DNA from: Paramesorhizobium sp049065735
GTDB lineage: Bacteria > Pseudomonadota > Alphaproteobacteria > Rhizobiales > Rhizobiaceae
Direction: 5' to 3'
Assembly (NCBI RefSeq): GCF_049065735.1
Contig: NZ_JBAKHD010000001.1
Span: 372,001-436,000, forward strand
DNA: 64,000 nt
Made by a program: the position numbers and the translations under genes. The stretch's first letter is position 1; every line of letters starts with the position of its first letter. The notes under the pieces were generated by a model. It was not told the DNA's origin and searched no databases. It saw only the letters and a list, made by a program, of their open reading frames with translations. Below, piece after piece: positions 32,569-40,965 of the stretch.

Positions 32569-32639
32569 TGAGTAGTGAACAGTGAGATAGTGAGGTAGGG
32601 CTATTTTACTATTTCACTACTCACTATTCCCTATCTCAC
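32569..32639. repeat. Iterated hairpin repeat (family 3) between ispH and thrB
   Basis: Left side GTGAGTAGTGAACAGTGAGA, right side TATTTCACTACTCACTATTC; iterated GTGA/TCAC units rather than GGGAGTA, as in the copy at 12029. It starts at the ispH stop and ends 10 bases before thrB. Confidence 0.8.
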
Positions 32640-32648
32640 CGGATTCCC

Positions 32649-33623
32649 ATGGCAGTCTACACCGACATCAACGAGATCGAACTCGCCGCCTTTCTGGACC
32701 TTTATGACATCGGCTGCCTCACGTCCTACAAGGGCATCGCCGAGGGCGTGGAGAATTCCAACTATCTGCTCCACACCGACAAGGGCTCCTTCATCCTGAC
32801 GCTGTATGAAAAGCGGGTGAACCGGAACGATCTTCCGTTTTTCATCGGGCTGATGCAGCATCTGGCGACAAAGGGTATTGACTGCCCTTTGCCGGTTCGC
32901 CGGAAGGATGGCGGGACGATCGGCGAGCTCGCCGGCCGGCCCGCCGCCATCGTCACGTTCCTCGAGGGCATGTGGATGCGCCGCCCGACCGTCGCCCATT
33001 GCCACGCGGTCGGCGAGGCGCTGGCGCGGCTGCATCTGGCCGGGCAGGATTTTCCCATGCGGCGCGAGAATGCGCTCTCCGTTGCCGGCTGGCGTCCGCT
33101 CTGGGAGAAGGCGAGGGACCGCGCCGACGAGGTGGAGCCGGGGCTGGTGGCGGAAGCAGAAAGCGATCTCGCCTTTCTGGAAGCGAACTGGCCCTCGACG
33201 CTGCCGTCAGGCGTCATCCACGCCGATCTCTTCCCTGATAATGTCTTCTTCCTGGGCGACCGGCTTTCCGGGCTCATCGATTTCTATTTCGCCTCGACCG
33301 ATCTGCTCGCCTATGACGTGGCCGTCTGCCTCAATGCCTGGTGCTTCGAGAAGGATTTCTCCTTCAACCTGACCAAGGGCACGGCGCTGCTTCATGGCTA
33401 TAATTCCGTCCGCCCGCTCTCTCCGCAAGAGGCCGCAGCTCTGCCGATCCTAGCGCGCGGCGCGGCGCTGCGCTTCATGCTGACGCGGCTTTACGACTGG
33501 CTGACGGTTCCCGATGGCAGCTTCGTCGTCAAGAAGGACCCGATGGAATATGTCCGTCGCATGCGGTTCCACCGCCAGATCAATTCGCCGGCCGAATACG
33601 GGCTGGCCGGAGAACATGTATGA
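32649..33623 (+). CDS. thrB: Homoserine kinase (aminoglycoside-phosphotransferase fold)
   Basis: 324 residues of the alphaproteobacterial ThrB type (APH-like kinase, not the GHMP type of E. coli). Visible: GVENSNYLLHTDKGSFILTLYEKR near the N-terminus for ATP, the catalytic HADLFPDNVFF loop at about 190-200, and the metal-binding LIDFYFAS. It phosphorylates homoserine; threonine synthase is encoded at 42590. rnhA overlaps its stop by 4 bases. Confidence 0.94.
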   Translation: MAVYTDINEIELAAFLDLYDIGCLTSYKGIAEGVENSNYLLHTDKGSFILTLYEKRVNRNDLPFFIGLMQHLATKGIDCPLPVRRKDGGTIGELAGRPAAIVTFLEGMWMRRPTVAHCHAVGEALARLHLAGQDFPMRRENALSVAGWRPLWEKARDRADEVEPGLVAEAESDLAFLEANWPSTLPSGVIHADLFPDNVFFLGDRLSGLIDFYFASTDLLAYDVAVCLNAWCFEKDFSFNLTKGTALLHGYNSVRPLSPQEAAALPILARGAALRFMLTRLYDWLTVPDGSFVVKKDPMEYVRRMRFHRQINSPAEYGLAGEHV

Positions 33624-34090
33624 AAATGATCGAAGCTTTCACCGATGGCGCGTGTTCGGGCAATCCGGGGCCGGGCGGCTGGGGCGTGGTCTTGCGCTGG
33701 AACGGGCAGGAGAAGGAGCTTTCCGGCGGCGAGCCCAACACCACCAACAACCGCATGGAGCTGATGGCGGCGATCTCGGCGCTCTCCTCGCTGAAGGAGC
33801 CCTGCGAGGTGCAGCTTTACACCGACTCGAAATATGTCATGGACGGCATTTCCAAATGGATTCACGGCTGGAAGAAGAACGGCTGGAAAACAGCGGACAA
33901 GAAGCCGGTGAAAAATGGCGAGCTATGGCAGGCCCTGGATGAGGCCAACCGGCGGCATAAGGTGACGTGGCATTGGGTAAAGGGCCACGCCGGCCATCCC
34001 GAGAACGAGCGAGCCGACGCGCTGGCGCGGGCGGGCATGGAGCCGTTCAAGCGGGGAGGGGCGCGGGTTTCTACGACGGTGGTGGGGTAA
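33620..34090 (+). CDS. rnhA: Ribonuclease HI
   Basis: 156 residues. The catalytic acidic set is complete: D9 in FTDGACSGNPGPGGWG, E47 in NNRMELMAA, D69 in LYTDSKYV, and D133 in NERADALA, with H123 in KGHAGHPENE. It removes RNA from RNA-DNA hybrids. It starts inside the thrB stop (ATGA), an arrangement common in Rhizobiales. Confidence 0.96.
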   Translation: MKMIEAFTDGACSGNPGPGGWGVVLRWNGQEKELSGGEPNTTNNRMELMAAISALSSLKEPCEVQLYTDSKYVMDGISKWIHGWKKNGWKTADKKPVKNGELWQALDEANRRHKVTWHWVKGHAGHPENERADALARAGMEPFKRGGARVSTTVVG

Positions 34091-34121
34091 GCAGTTATTG
34101 GGCGAGCGATGGCGCTTGAAG

Positions 34122-34284
34122 CACCCCCTCTGTCCTGCCGGACATCTCCCCCTCAAGGGGGGAGATTGGCTGGGAGGTCCACTTTCGCCAGTCACCAATG
34201 TTGCAGAATTAATCGTCAACATCGCAGAATAAAGAGCCGTCATCCCCCCTTGACGGGGAGATGTCCGGCAGGAGAGAGGGGGGT
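34122..34284. repeat. Family 2 palindromic repeat
   Basis: Left arm from CCCCCTCTGTCCTGCCGGAC to GGGGGGAGATTGGC, right arm the inverse, CCCCCTTGACGGGGAGATG to CCGGCAGGAGAGAGGGGGG. Between the convergent rnhA and peroxiredoxin genes, so it may act as a shared transcript end. Confidence 0.85.
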
Positions 34285-34315
34285 ACTGTCCCGCCGACGT
34301 CTCCAATGTGCAAAC

Positions 34316-34801
34316 CTACAGCAGCTTCAACATCTCCGCCGCCCCTGACGTCACCGCCTGGCCCGGCTTTTCCTCGACATTGAGCGCCTTCACCACGCCA
34401 TCCTCAACCAGCGCCGAATAGCGCTTGGACCGCGTGCCGAAGCCCGCGCCGGACATGTCGGCATCGAGGCCCATGGCCTTGGTGAAAGCGGCATTGCCAT
34501 CGGAGAGATAGACGATCTTGCCTTCGCCGCCGGTGCTCGCCGCCCATGCGCCCATGACGAACGGGTCGTTGACAGCCACCACGGCGACCGTATCCACACC
34601 CTTGGCAATGATGGCGTCGTAATTTTCCAGGTAGCCCGGCAGATGGTTCAGGCTGCAGGTCGGCGTGAATGCGCCGGGAACGGCAAACAGCACCACCTTC
34701 TTGCCTTTGAACAGCTCCTCGCCGGTCATATCCTTGATGCCATCGGCGGTCTTGACCTTGAACGTCGCCTCGGGAATTTGGTCGCCAACCGTAATCGTCA
34801 T
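34316..34801 (-). CDS. Peroxiredoxin (Prx5 type)
   Basis: 161 residues of the AhpC/TSA superfamily, Prx5 group. The peroxidatic Cys is in AVPGAFTPTCSLNHLPGY (about residue 49). Further Prx5 blocks are VAVVAVNDPFVMGAWA and LDADMSGAGFGTRSKRYSALVEDGVV. It reduces peroxides with a thiol donor. Start ATG 34801; the reading frame stays open upstream, but the upstream gene is coded in another frame. It follows the DsbD-N gene on the same strand after 56 bases. Confidence 0.95.
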   Translation of the reverse strand: MTITVGDQIPEATFKVKTADGIKDMTGEELFKGKKVVLFAVPGAFTPTCSLNHLPGYLENYDAIIAKGVDTVAVVAVNDPFVMGAWAASTGGEGKIVYLSDGNAAFTKAMGLDADMSGAGFGTRSKRYSALVEDGVVKALNVEEKPGQAVTSGAAEMLKLL

Positions 34802-34857
34802 GAAACCCTCCTTTGAAACTATCGGATGGGCTAGAGATATAGCCTGTCCGGCTTCCG

Positions 34858-35640
34858 TCAAGGCAATTCCACTTTCCCCGAAACGGCCTTGTCGCCCTGC
34901 ACGAGCGTATATTCGACTTTCGCCGGCTTGGCCCATTTGTCGGAAGCGCTGAGAATTTTGCTGGAGAAGCGCTCGCCATGAAGCTTTGGCGCCGCGAATC
35001 CCAGCGTTTCGCTGGTGATGTATAGTTCGGCGGGGCCGTTCTGGTCGGGCAGTCGGACGTCGAAGATCGCCTTCCCATCTTTGCGGGCTGCCTGCAGGAT
35101 GCCGAATTCCGGGGATGCAGGCTCGGGCAAGCGGTCGAAGGCGGCACTGACCAAAGTATGCGCCAGCGCATCCTTCTCGCCCGGCGTCACCGGCAGATCG
35201 AATTCCGCCTGCATGGGAATGCAGATCGTCTCGCACAGACCGAGAAACACATGGCCCTTGACGCGCGTCGGCGCATCCGCCTTGTCGAGTTCGAAGGTCA
35301 CGGGCAGCAGCACGGAATGTTTGTAACCCGTCGTCCCGTCGGGCAAACGCTGCGGCGCGGGAAAGGCGATTTCGCTGCCTGCTACATTACTGCTTGCCGA
35401 AAGGTCGAGCTGCGGCGGCACGCCTGCATCGCCCGGGTCGCGCCAATAGGTCTTCCAGCCATCGGCAAGGTCGATCTGGATCGCTCCGCGCAAGCGCTTC
35501 TCCGGCTTTTCCGGCACATCGATAAGCAGCCGCACCTTGCCGCCCGCCGCCTCCGCGAAGGGGGAACTTGCGGCAAAGCCGGCGCTTGGCGCGAAGAAGA
35601 CTGCGAGCAGGAGAGCGAGGAGGATAAAGCTATTTTTCAT
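34858..35640 (-). CDS. Orphan DsbD N-terminal domain protein (periplasmic)
   Basis: 260 residues with a Sec signal peptide (MKNSFILLALLLAVFFAPSAGFA). The rest is one DsbD alpha-like domain: WKTYWRDPGDAGVPPQLDLS, GTTGYKHSVLLPVTFELDKA, and LGLCETICIPMQAEFDL with a C-x3-C pair. The membrane and thioredoxin domains of full DsbD are missing. It should work in the periplasm in thiol relay, perhaps with a CcdA-like partner encoded elsewhere. Likely co-transcribed with the peroxiredoxin. Confidence 0.85.
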   Translation of the reverse strand: MKNSFILLALLLAVFFAPSAGFAASSPFAEAAGGKVRLLIDVPEKPEKRLRGAIQIDLADGWKTYWRDPGDAGVPPQLDLSASSNVAGSEIAFPAPQRLPDGTTGYKHSVLLPVTFELDKADAPTRVKGHVFLGLCETICIPMQAEFDLPVTPGEKDALAHTLVSAAFDRLPEPASPEFGILQAARKDGKAIFDVRLPDQNGPAELYITSETLGFAAPKLHGERFSSKILSASDKWAKPAKVEYTLVQGDKAVSGKVELP

Positions 35641-35752
35641 CGGTGAAAATTGCCGTGGAACGATGGCTTTATCAAGCCGTTTGCTAACAAGAATAAACCG
35701 CGTTTGCGGAAATCTCTTTGCCATTTTCCGATCCGTTGCTACCTTTGTCCCC

Positions 35753-36355
35753 ATGGATATTCTCAACACGACACCAAGAAACAGAGGGTTTCTAAACGGA
35801 CAGTTCCTCATCGCCATGCCCAGCATGGGCGATGACCGGTTCGCGCGTACGGTTGTCTATATCTGCGCCCATTCCAGCGAAGGCGCCATGGGCTTCATCA
35901 TCAATCAGGTCCAGTCGCTGCGCTTCTCCGACCTGCTGGTGCAGCTTGGTGTGATAGGCGAGGAGGAGGCCATCAGCCTGCCCGAAGCCATGCGCCATAT
36001 CCATGTCCGCAATGGCGGGCCGGTGGACCAGAGCCGCGGCTTCGTCCTCCATTCGGACGATTACATGGTGGATTCCACCATGCCCGTCGCAGACGATATC
36101 TGCCTAACCGCGACAGTCGATATCCTGCGCGCCATCGCCGGCAATGGCGGCCCGTCGCAGGCGCTGATGGCGCTGGGCTATTCCGGCTGGGCGCCGGGAC
36201 AACTGGAAGCCGAAATTGCCGGCAATGGCTGGCTGACCTGCCCCGCCTCGCGCGATCTGCTTTTCGACGGCGACATCTCCACCAAATATGAGCGTTTGCT
36301 CGCCCATCTCGGCATTGATTTGTCGCGGCTGGTCAATGATGTGGGGCATGCGTGA
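35753..36355 (+). CDS. YqgE/AlgH family protein (UPF0301)
   Basis: 200 residues with the UPF0301 pattern: GFLNGQFLIAMPSMGDDRFARTVVYICAHSSEGAMGFIIN, then GGPVDQSRGFVLHSDDY, and ALGYSGWAPGQLEAEIAGNGWL. The fold is known; the function is not. ATG 35753 was chosen for the family N-terminus; the frame extends upstream to 35537 over the divergent DsbD-N promoter. It converges on the PemK-like toxin gene. Confidence 0.92.
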   Translation: MDILNTTPRNRGFLNGQFLIAMPSMGDDRFARTVVYICAHSSEGAMGFIINQVQSLRFSDLLVQLGVIGEEEAISLPEAMRHIHVRNGGPVDQSRGFVLHSDDYMVDSTMPVADDICLTATVDILRAIAGNGGPSQALMALGYSGWAPGQLEAEIAGNGWLTCPASRDLLFDGDISTKYERLLAHLGIDLSRLVNDVGHA

Positions 36356-36365
36356 CGGCGCTTAG

Positions 36366-36785
36366 CTACGTCCGTTTCGAAAGCCTCAACATTCCCGCCG
36401 CTCGTACGTCATTCACTGCACGGATGAGCTTGTCGGTGAATGCCTGGCTGAATTGTCCGCGAGGCGTACGATCCTCTAAAGTATAGGACTTTTCCAAAAT
36501 ATCGGCATTCAACTCGTCGACCATGACCCAGAGGCGCAAATCACGGTCGAGATTGGCCCTGAGCGCTTCTGTCTCCGGGATCAGGACAGCCTCGCGGCCC
36601 GTTGCAGGTTCCTTGCTTGTGATCGGCGCAATGAACAGCAAATGATTTCCGGCATGGTCTTTCACCACCAGAACAACGCAACTCGGCCTCTTTTTACGAC
36701 CTTCGGTTTCGCCCCGATCCGCCTGCCATTTCCAGAGATAATGATATTCGATAATCTGTCCGGCCTTGGGAAAATCAGCGGCCAC
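36366..36785 (-). CDS. PemK/MazF-like growth inhibitor (toxin)
   Basis: About 139 residues. The pattern KAGQIIEYHYLWKWQADRGETEGRKKRPSCVVLVV followed by LLFIAPITSKEP is that of the MazF/PemK barrel, with an Arg-Pro loop and the SK-type strand end. The GTG start at 36785 was chosen because GAGG lies 8 bases upstream and it overlaps the antitoxin stop by 11 bases; the frame stays open to 36848. The expected activity is sequence-specific mRNA cutting. Homology is moderate, so the subtype is uncertain. Confidence 0.75.
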   Translation of the reverse strand: MAADFPKAGQIIEYHYLWKWQADRGETEGRKKRPSCVVLVVKDHAGNHLLFIAPITSKEPATGREAVLIPETEALRANLDRDLRLWVMVDELNADILEKSYTLEDRTPRGQFSQAFTDKLIRAVNDVRAAGMLRLSKRT

Positions 36786-37017
36786 GGAAATGGTCCTCGA
36801 CCCCCTTATCCCAGAGCTTGCCCAGCTCTTCCGGCATGTCTGCCACATCGATAGCTATTTGCGAATTTGCGCTTTTCATAAGCGCTTCGTAGCGTTCCAT
36901 GGACATGACCACATAACGGGGCTTCCGGTGCTTTGTGATAGCGACGGGAGCGACGGACGCAGCTTCGAACAGATCGCCTGTGTTACGCGTAAGGTCTCCG
37001 GCTGCAAACTTTCGCAT
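36775..37017 (-). CDS. Phd/YefM-like antitoxin of the PemK-like pair
   Basis: 80 residues: AAGDLTRNTGDLFEAASVAPVAITKHRKPRYVVMSMERYEALM is the Phd/YefM DNA-binding pattern, and the tail (IDVADMPEELGKLWDKGVEDHF) is acidic and Trp-containing. ATG 37017 with GGAGG upstream. First gene of the operon; a triple 9-base direct repeat lies just before it. Confidence 0.82.
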   Translation of the reverse strand: MRKFAAGDLTRNTGDLFEAASVAPVAITKHRKPRYVVMSMERYEALMKSANSQIAIDVADMPEELGKLWDKGVEDHFRGR

Positions 37018-37033
37018 ACTGCCTCCAATTGTC

Positions 37034-37060
37034 AGAATATCAAGAATATACAGAATTTCT
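37034..37060 (-). promoter_or_regulatory. Three 9-base direct repeats upstream of the Phd-like antitoxin
   Basis: AGAATATCA (37034-37042), AGAATATAC (37043-37051) and AGAATTTCT (37052-37060) on the + strand, in tandem with no gap. Probable antitoxin-binding sites; direct rather than inverted symmetry is less usual. Confidence 0.5.
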
Positions 37061-37120
37061 TAATGTTCGACAAGGAGCATATAAATTCGGCGCCTTGATG
37101 TGCCGCGGCCATGCTCTACA

Positions 37121-40015
37121 TCACGCCGCCGCCGGCTCCAGCTGCTCCTTCAGCAGCCGGCTTGCCGCATCCGCTGACATCGGCTGGCCGAACATGAAGC
37201 TCTGCACATATTCACAGCCGAGCTGGCGCAGATGGAGGGCGTCGTTCTCGTTGTCCACGCCTTCCGCGACTGCCGTAAGGCCGAGATCGTGCGCCATGGA
37301 GACGATGGAGCGCAGCAGCGTCGCCTTCTGCGCCTGGTCGCTGCGCACGAAGGAGCGGTCGATCTTGATCATGTCGAAGGGGAAGCGGGTCAGATAGGAG
37401 AGCGAGGAATAGCCCGTGCCGAAATCGTCGAGGGACAAGCCCACGCCCATGTCCTTGATCGCCGAAAGCACATGCGCGGACTGTTCCGGGTTTTCCATGA
37501 TGACGGATTCCGTCAGTTCCAGCTTGAGGCTTCCCGGCGCGATATGGGTGCGCGAGAGCACGGAGCGCACATCGCTGATCAGATCCTGCCGGATCAATTG
37601 TGTGCTCGACAGGTTGACGGAGACGAAGATATCCATGCCGGGGAAGCTTTCGCGCCAGCTGAACACGTCCTGCGCCGCCTGGCTCATGGCGAAAAGGCCG
37701 AGCTGCACGATAAGGCCCGAGCTTTCGGCAACCGGGATGAACTCCGAAGGCGGCACCGCGCCGCGCCGTGGATGCTCCCAGCGCAACAGCGCCTCGAAGC
37801 CGGCGATGCTGCCATCGTCCAGCCGCACGATGGGCTGGTAGACGAGGGCGATCTCTTGCCGCTCGATGGCGCGGCGCAGATCCGATTCCATCTGCAACTT
37901 GTCGCTGCCGATGGCGCGGAAGGCGGGGCGGAACGGCTCGATCCGGTCGCCGCCATAGCGCTTGGCCTGATACATCGCCAGCTCCGCGTCCTTGACCAGA
38001 TCTTCCGCGTTCGATGCTGCGCTCGTCCAGGTGATGAGGCCGATGGACGCGGTCAGCACGATCTCGCGCTTGGCATAGGCGATGGGCGCGCGCACGGCCT
38101 GCTTCAGCGCTTCGGCGAAGGCGGCGATGCGCGCCGGGTCGCTTTCGGAGGTGAGCAACAGGCCGAACTGATCGGAGGCAAGACGCGACAGCGTGTCCTG
38201 CGGTTTCATCAGCCGGTGAAGGCGGCGCGAAATCGTCAGCAGGATCGTGTCGCCCGCCGACATGCCGAGGCTGTCATTGACCTGCTTGAAGCGGTCGATA
38301 TCGATGACGAAGACGGTCGGCCGCAACTTGCTCTCATTGCGGGCCATGTGGATGACATTGTTCAGCCGGTCGAGGAACAATTCGCGGTTCGGCAGCCCGG
38401 TCAGATTGTCATGCACAGCGTCGTGCAGCAGCCGCTCCTCTGCCTTTTTCTGCTCGGTCACGTTGATGAGCGTGCCGACGCAGCGGACGATTTCGCCATC
38501 CGAGCCGATCACGGGCCGCGCCCGCAGCGCGAACCAATGGTAATGCCCGTCGCTGGCGCGCAGGCGGAAGGTTTGGGCGATGCGCCCGCGCCGGTTTTCG
38601 AGAATGGCATCGAGGGTGGAGCGGAAACGGTCGCGGTCGTCGGTGTGCATGGCGGGCAGCCAGTTGCGCACGGGTCCCTGCAGCTGGCTCGCGCTTGCGC
38701 CGAGCAGATTGTCGATGTCGGGCGTCGTCACCACGCGGTCACGCGGCACGTCCCAATCCCAGACAATGTCGCCCGAGCCGATGATGGCGAGCGCCTGCCG
38801 CTCCATGTCGGAGAAGAGGCCGTGATGCAGCGCCCCGCCGGCAAAGGCATGCTGCATGACGGTGAAGCCGATGAGAAGCACGATCAGCACCAGCCCGCCG
38901 CCCAGCGCCGGCTGCACGATGTCATTGTCGAGGCGGCCGGAAATGGTAAGCCACGCCCCGCCGATCCAGACGAGAATCAGAATCCAGGTCGGGATCAGCA
39001 TGATCGCCCGGTCATAGCCCTTGACGGCGAGATAGCCGATGATGGCGACGCCGGCGACGCCTGTGAGCGCGAAGGAGATGCGCGCAATGCCCGAGGCGAT
39101 CGGCGGATCGATGAAGGCGACGCCGATCAGCGCCATCAGGCTCAGCACCCATGTCAGCGCGCCATAGCTGAAATGGTCGTGCCAGCGGTTCAAATTGAGA
39201 TAGGTGAAGAGGAAGATCACCAGCGTCGCCGCGAGCCCTACCTCCGTGCCCGCGCGCCAGATCTGCTCATTGCCAGGCGTGATGGCGATGAGCTTGTTCC
39301 AGAAGCCGAAGTCGACGCAGATATAGGCGAGCACCGCCCAGGCGAGCGCCGCCGTCGCCGGGAAAAGCGACGTGCCCTTGACGACGAAGAGGATGGTCAG
39401 GAACAGGGCCAGCAGGCCGGAAATGCCGAGGATGATGCCACGATAGAGCGTATAGGCGTTGATCGTGTCCTTATAGGCCTCCGGTTCCCATAAATAGACC
39501 TGCGGCAGGTTGGGCGAGCCGAGCTCGGCGACCAGTGTCACCACCGAATTCGGATTGAGCGTGATGCGGAAGACGTCAGCGTCCGGGCTCGCCTGCCGGT
39601 CTAGCGCGAAGCCTTCGCTGGGGGTAATGGAATTGATGCGGGTCGAGCCCAGGTCCGGCCAGATGAAGCCCGAGCCGACGAGGCGGAAATGCGGCGCGAC
39701 GATCAGCCGATCGATCTGCTCGTCGGTCGGGTTGGCGATGGCGAAGACCGCCCAGTCGCCCTGGCCGCGCTTGTCATTGGCCTGCACCTCGATGCGCCGC
39801 ACGATTCCGTCTGGGCCGGGCGCGGTCGAAACCTGAAAGCTCTCGCCCTGATTCCGGAAGATTTCGACCGCGCGGGAAAGGTCGAGCGCGGTGTCTTCCT
39901 TGGAAATTTTGATAGGTTCGAACGCAAAGGACGGTGCAGCGCCGCTGACGGCAAACAGCACGAACAGAAAAATGCAGGAGAGCATTTTCAGCGGGCTGTA
40001 AGAGAAACGTGACAC
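37121..40015 (-). CDS. Membrane GGDEF-EAL protein, probable c-di-GMP phosphodiesterase with degenerate GGDEF
   Basis: 964 residues. Signal peptide, a periplasmic 7TMR-DISM-like beta domain (about 30-185), seven or so membrane helices (about 190-395), a PAS domain (about 415-535, ending GTLINVTEQKKAEERL), then GGDEF (about 545-705) and EAL (about 720-960). The GGDEF site reads RLASDQFGLLL, so cyclase activity is unlikely. The EAL domain keeps EALLRWEHP, NLSSTQLI, LELTESVIMEN and DDFGTGYSSLSYL, so c-di-GMP hydrolysis is expected. The start is GTG 40015, overlapping the rimJ stop; ATG 39985 is an alternative that gives a cleaner signal peptide. Brucella has a comparable c-di-GMP phosphodiesterase in this neighbourhood. 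Confidence 0.92.
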   Translation of the reverse strand: MSRFSYSPLKMLSCIFLFVLFAVSGAAPSFAFEPIKISKEDTALDLSRAVEIFRNQGESFQVSTAPGPDGIVRRIEVQANDKRGQGDWAVFAIANPTDEQIDRLIVAPHFRLVGSGFIWPDLGSTRINSITPSEGFALDRQASPDADVFRITLNPNSVVTLVAELGSPNLPQVYLWEPEAYKDTINAYTLYRGIILGISGLLALFLTILFVVKGTSLFPATAALAWAVLAYICVDFGFWNKLIAITPGNEQIWRAGTEVGLAATLVIFLFTYLNLNRWHDHFSYGALTWVLSLMALIGVAFIDPPIASGIARISFALTGVAGVAIIGYLAVKGYDRAIMLIPTWILILVWIGGAWLTISGRLDNDIVQPALGGGLVLIVLLIGFTVMQHAFAGGALHHGLFSDMERQALAIIGSGDIVWDWDVPRDRVVTTPDIDNLLGASASQLQGPVRNWLPAMHTDDRDRFRSTLDAILENRRGRIAQTFRLRASDGHYHWFALRARPVIGSDGEIVRCVGTLINVTEQKKAEERLLHDAVHDNLTGLPNRELFLDRLNNVIHMARNESKLRPTVFVIDIDRFKQVNDSLGMSAGDTILLTISRRLHRLMKPQDTLSRLASDQFGLLLTSESDPARIAAFAEALKQAVRAPIAYAKREIVLTASIGLITWTSAASNAEDLVKDAELAMYQAKRYGGDRIEPFRPAFRAIGSDKLQMESDLRRAIERQEIALVYQPIVRLDDGSIAGFEALLRWEHPRRGAVPPSEFIPVAESSGLIVQLGLFAMSQAAQDVFSWRESFPGMDIFVSVNLSSTQLIRQDLISDVRSVLSRTHIAPGSLKLELTESVIMENPEQSAHVLSAIKDMGVGLSLDDFGTGYSSLSYLTRFPFDMIKIDRSFVRSDQAQKATLLRSIVSMAHDLGLTAVAEGVDNENDALHLRQLGCEYVQSFMFGQPMSADAASRLLKEQLEPAAA

Positions 40016-40614
40016 TATCGGGCGCCTCTAACCATACGTCTGTCGGTTTCGATGAGCGAGTAGAGGACATGGTCCTGCCACAAGCCATTGATCTTGAGAT
40101 AGGAGCGTAGAAGTCCCTCTCTCTGAAATCCGGCTTTCTCGAGAAGCCTTGTGGATCGCATATTATTGGGAATACAGGCAGCTTCGAGGCGGTGCAATCT
40201 CAACTCGTCGAATGCGAAGGGGATAACCAGTTCCAGCGCTTCGCTCATATAGCCTTGGCCCGCAAATGGCGCGCCGCACCAATAGCCGATCTGCCCGCAT
40301 TGCGCGACGCCGCGTCTGATATTGCCGAGCGTGATGCCGCCGATGAGCCGGTTATCGGAATTGCGCAAGAGAAAGAACGGATAGCCCGTTCCCGCCTGCG
40401 CTTCCTCCTGATAGCGCCGGATGCGCAGGCGGAAAGCGCCGCGCTCCAGATCGTCTTCGCTCCAGCGCGGCTCCCAAGGCGTGAGGAATTCCCGGCTTTC
40501 GGCTCGCAGCGCCGCCCAAGCCTTGTAATCGCCCAGTGCCGGGGCGCGGAGATAGATACGCGCCCCGCGTAAGGAGAAATGATTGCTGCTCCTGGCGAAG
40601 GGCAGGGCGATCAT
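40015..40614 (-). CDS. RimJ/RimL-type GNAT acetyltransferase
   Basis: 199 residues of the GNAT fold, RimJ group: RGARIYLRAPALGDYKAWAAL, SREFLTPWEPRWSEDD, IGYWCGAPFAGQGYMSEAL (acetyl-CoA loop) and LEAACIPNNMRSTRLLEKAGFQREG. Members acetylate N-termini of ribosomal proteins such as S5; the true substrate here is not shown by sequence. Its stop TAG shares one base with the start of the GGDEF-EAL gene, so the two are coupled. Confidence 0.88.
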   Translation of the reverse strand: MIALPFARSSNHFSLRGARIYLRAPALGDYKAWAALRAESREFLTPWEPRWSEDDLERGAFRLRIRRYQEEAQAGTGYPFFLLRNSDNRLIGGITLGNIRRGVAQCGQIGYWCGAPFAGQGYMSEALELVIPFAFDELRLHRLEAACIPNNMRSTRLLEKAGFQREGLLRSYLKINGLWQDHVLYSLIETDRRMVRGAR

Positions 40615-40671
40615 GGTTCTACGCCAATCGGCTCGCGGCGAGCATAGTGAACGGTATTCGCATTGCCTTTT

Positions 40672-40965
40672 TCAATACCCTGCTTCTTTCTGGTGTCGGA
40701 ATGCAAGCACATACACCGCATCGTCGGCCGGTTCGTGGCGATAGAGCGCGACATAGCCGGAATCGCCGAATGCTATCACCAGTTCGCGCAACTCCGGCAG
40801 ATCGGGAAACGGCCGGCCTATGTCCGGTGTCTTTTCCAAAAGCAGAAACTGCCGCTCGATAGCTTGTCCAGCCCGTCTGGCTGCTTCGGGGGACTTCGCA
40901 GCCAGGAACCGGCGGCAGCGCTCCAAGCCTTCGACAGCGCCTTCCGTGACGATTATTTGTGGCAC
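40672..40965 (-). CDS. ParE-type toxin (RelE/ParE superfamily)
   Basis: 97 residues: VTEGAVEGLERCRRFLAAKSPEAARRAGQAIERQFLLLEKTPDIGRPFPDLPELRELVIAFGDSGYVALYRHE is the ParE pattern, ending in VYVLAFRHQKEAGY. ParE poisons DNA gyrase, whereas relatives cut mRNA; the target is not settled by sequence. It overlaps the CopG-like antitoxin gene by 13 bases. Confidence 0.88.
   Translation of the reverse strand: MPQIIVTEGAVEGLERCRRFLAAKSPEAARRAGQAIERQFLLLEKTPDIGRPFPDLPELRELVIAFGDSGYVALYRHEPADDAVYVLAFRHQKEAGY

Noticed and set aside
34802..35236. N-terminal extension of the peroxiredoxin frame to 306 residues
   Set aside because: The extension overlaps the DsbD-N gene in another frame. The peroxiredoxin family N-terminus begins exactly at ATG 34801.
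37232..39493. Plus-strand open frame of 753 codons opposite the GGDEF-EAL gene
   Set aside because: It mirrors a GC-rich real gene; its Gly/Arg/Asp/His-rich composition lacks any recognisable domain, whereas the minus strand encodes intact signal peptide, PAS, GGDEF and EAL.
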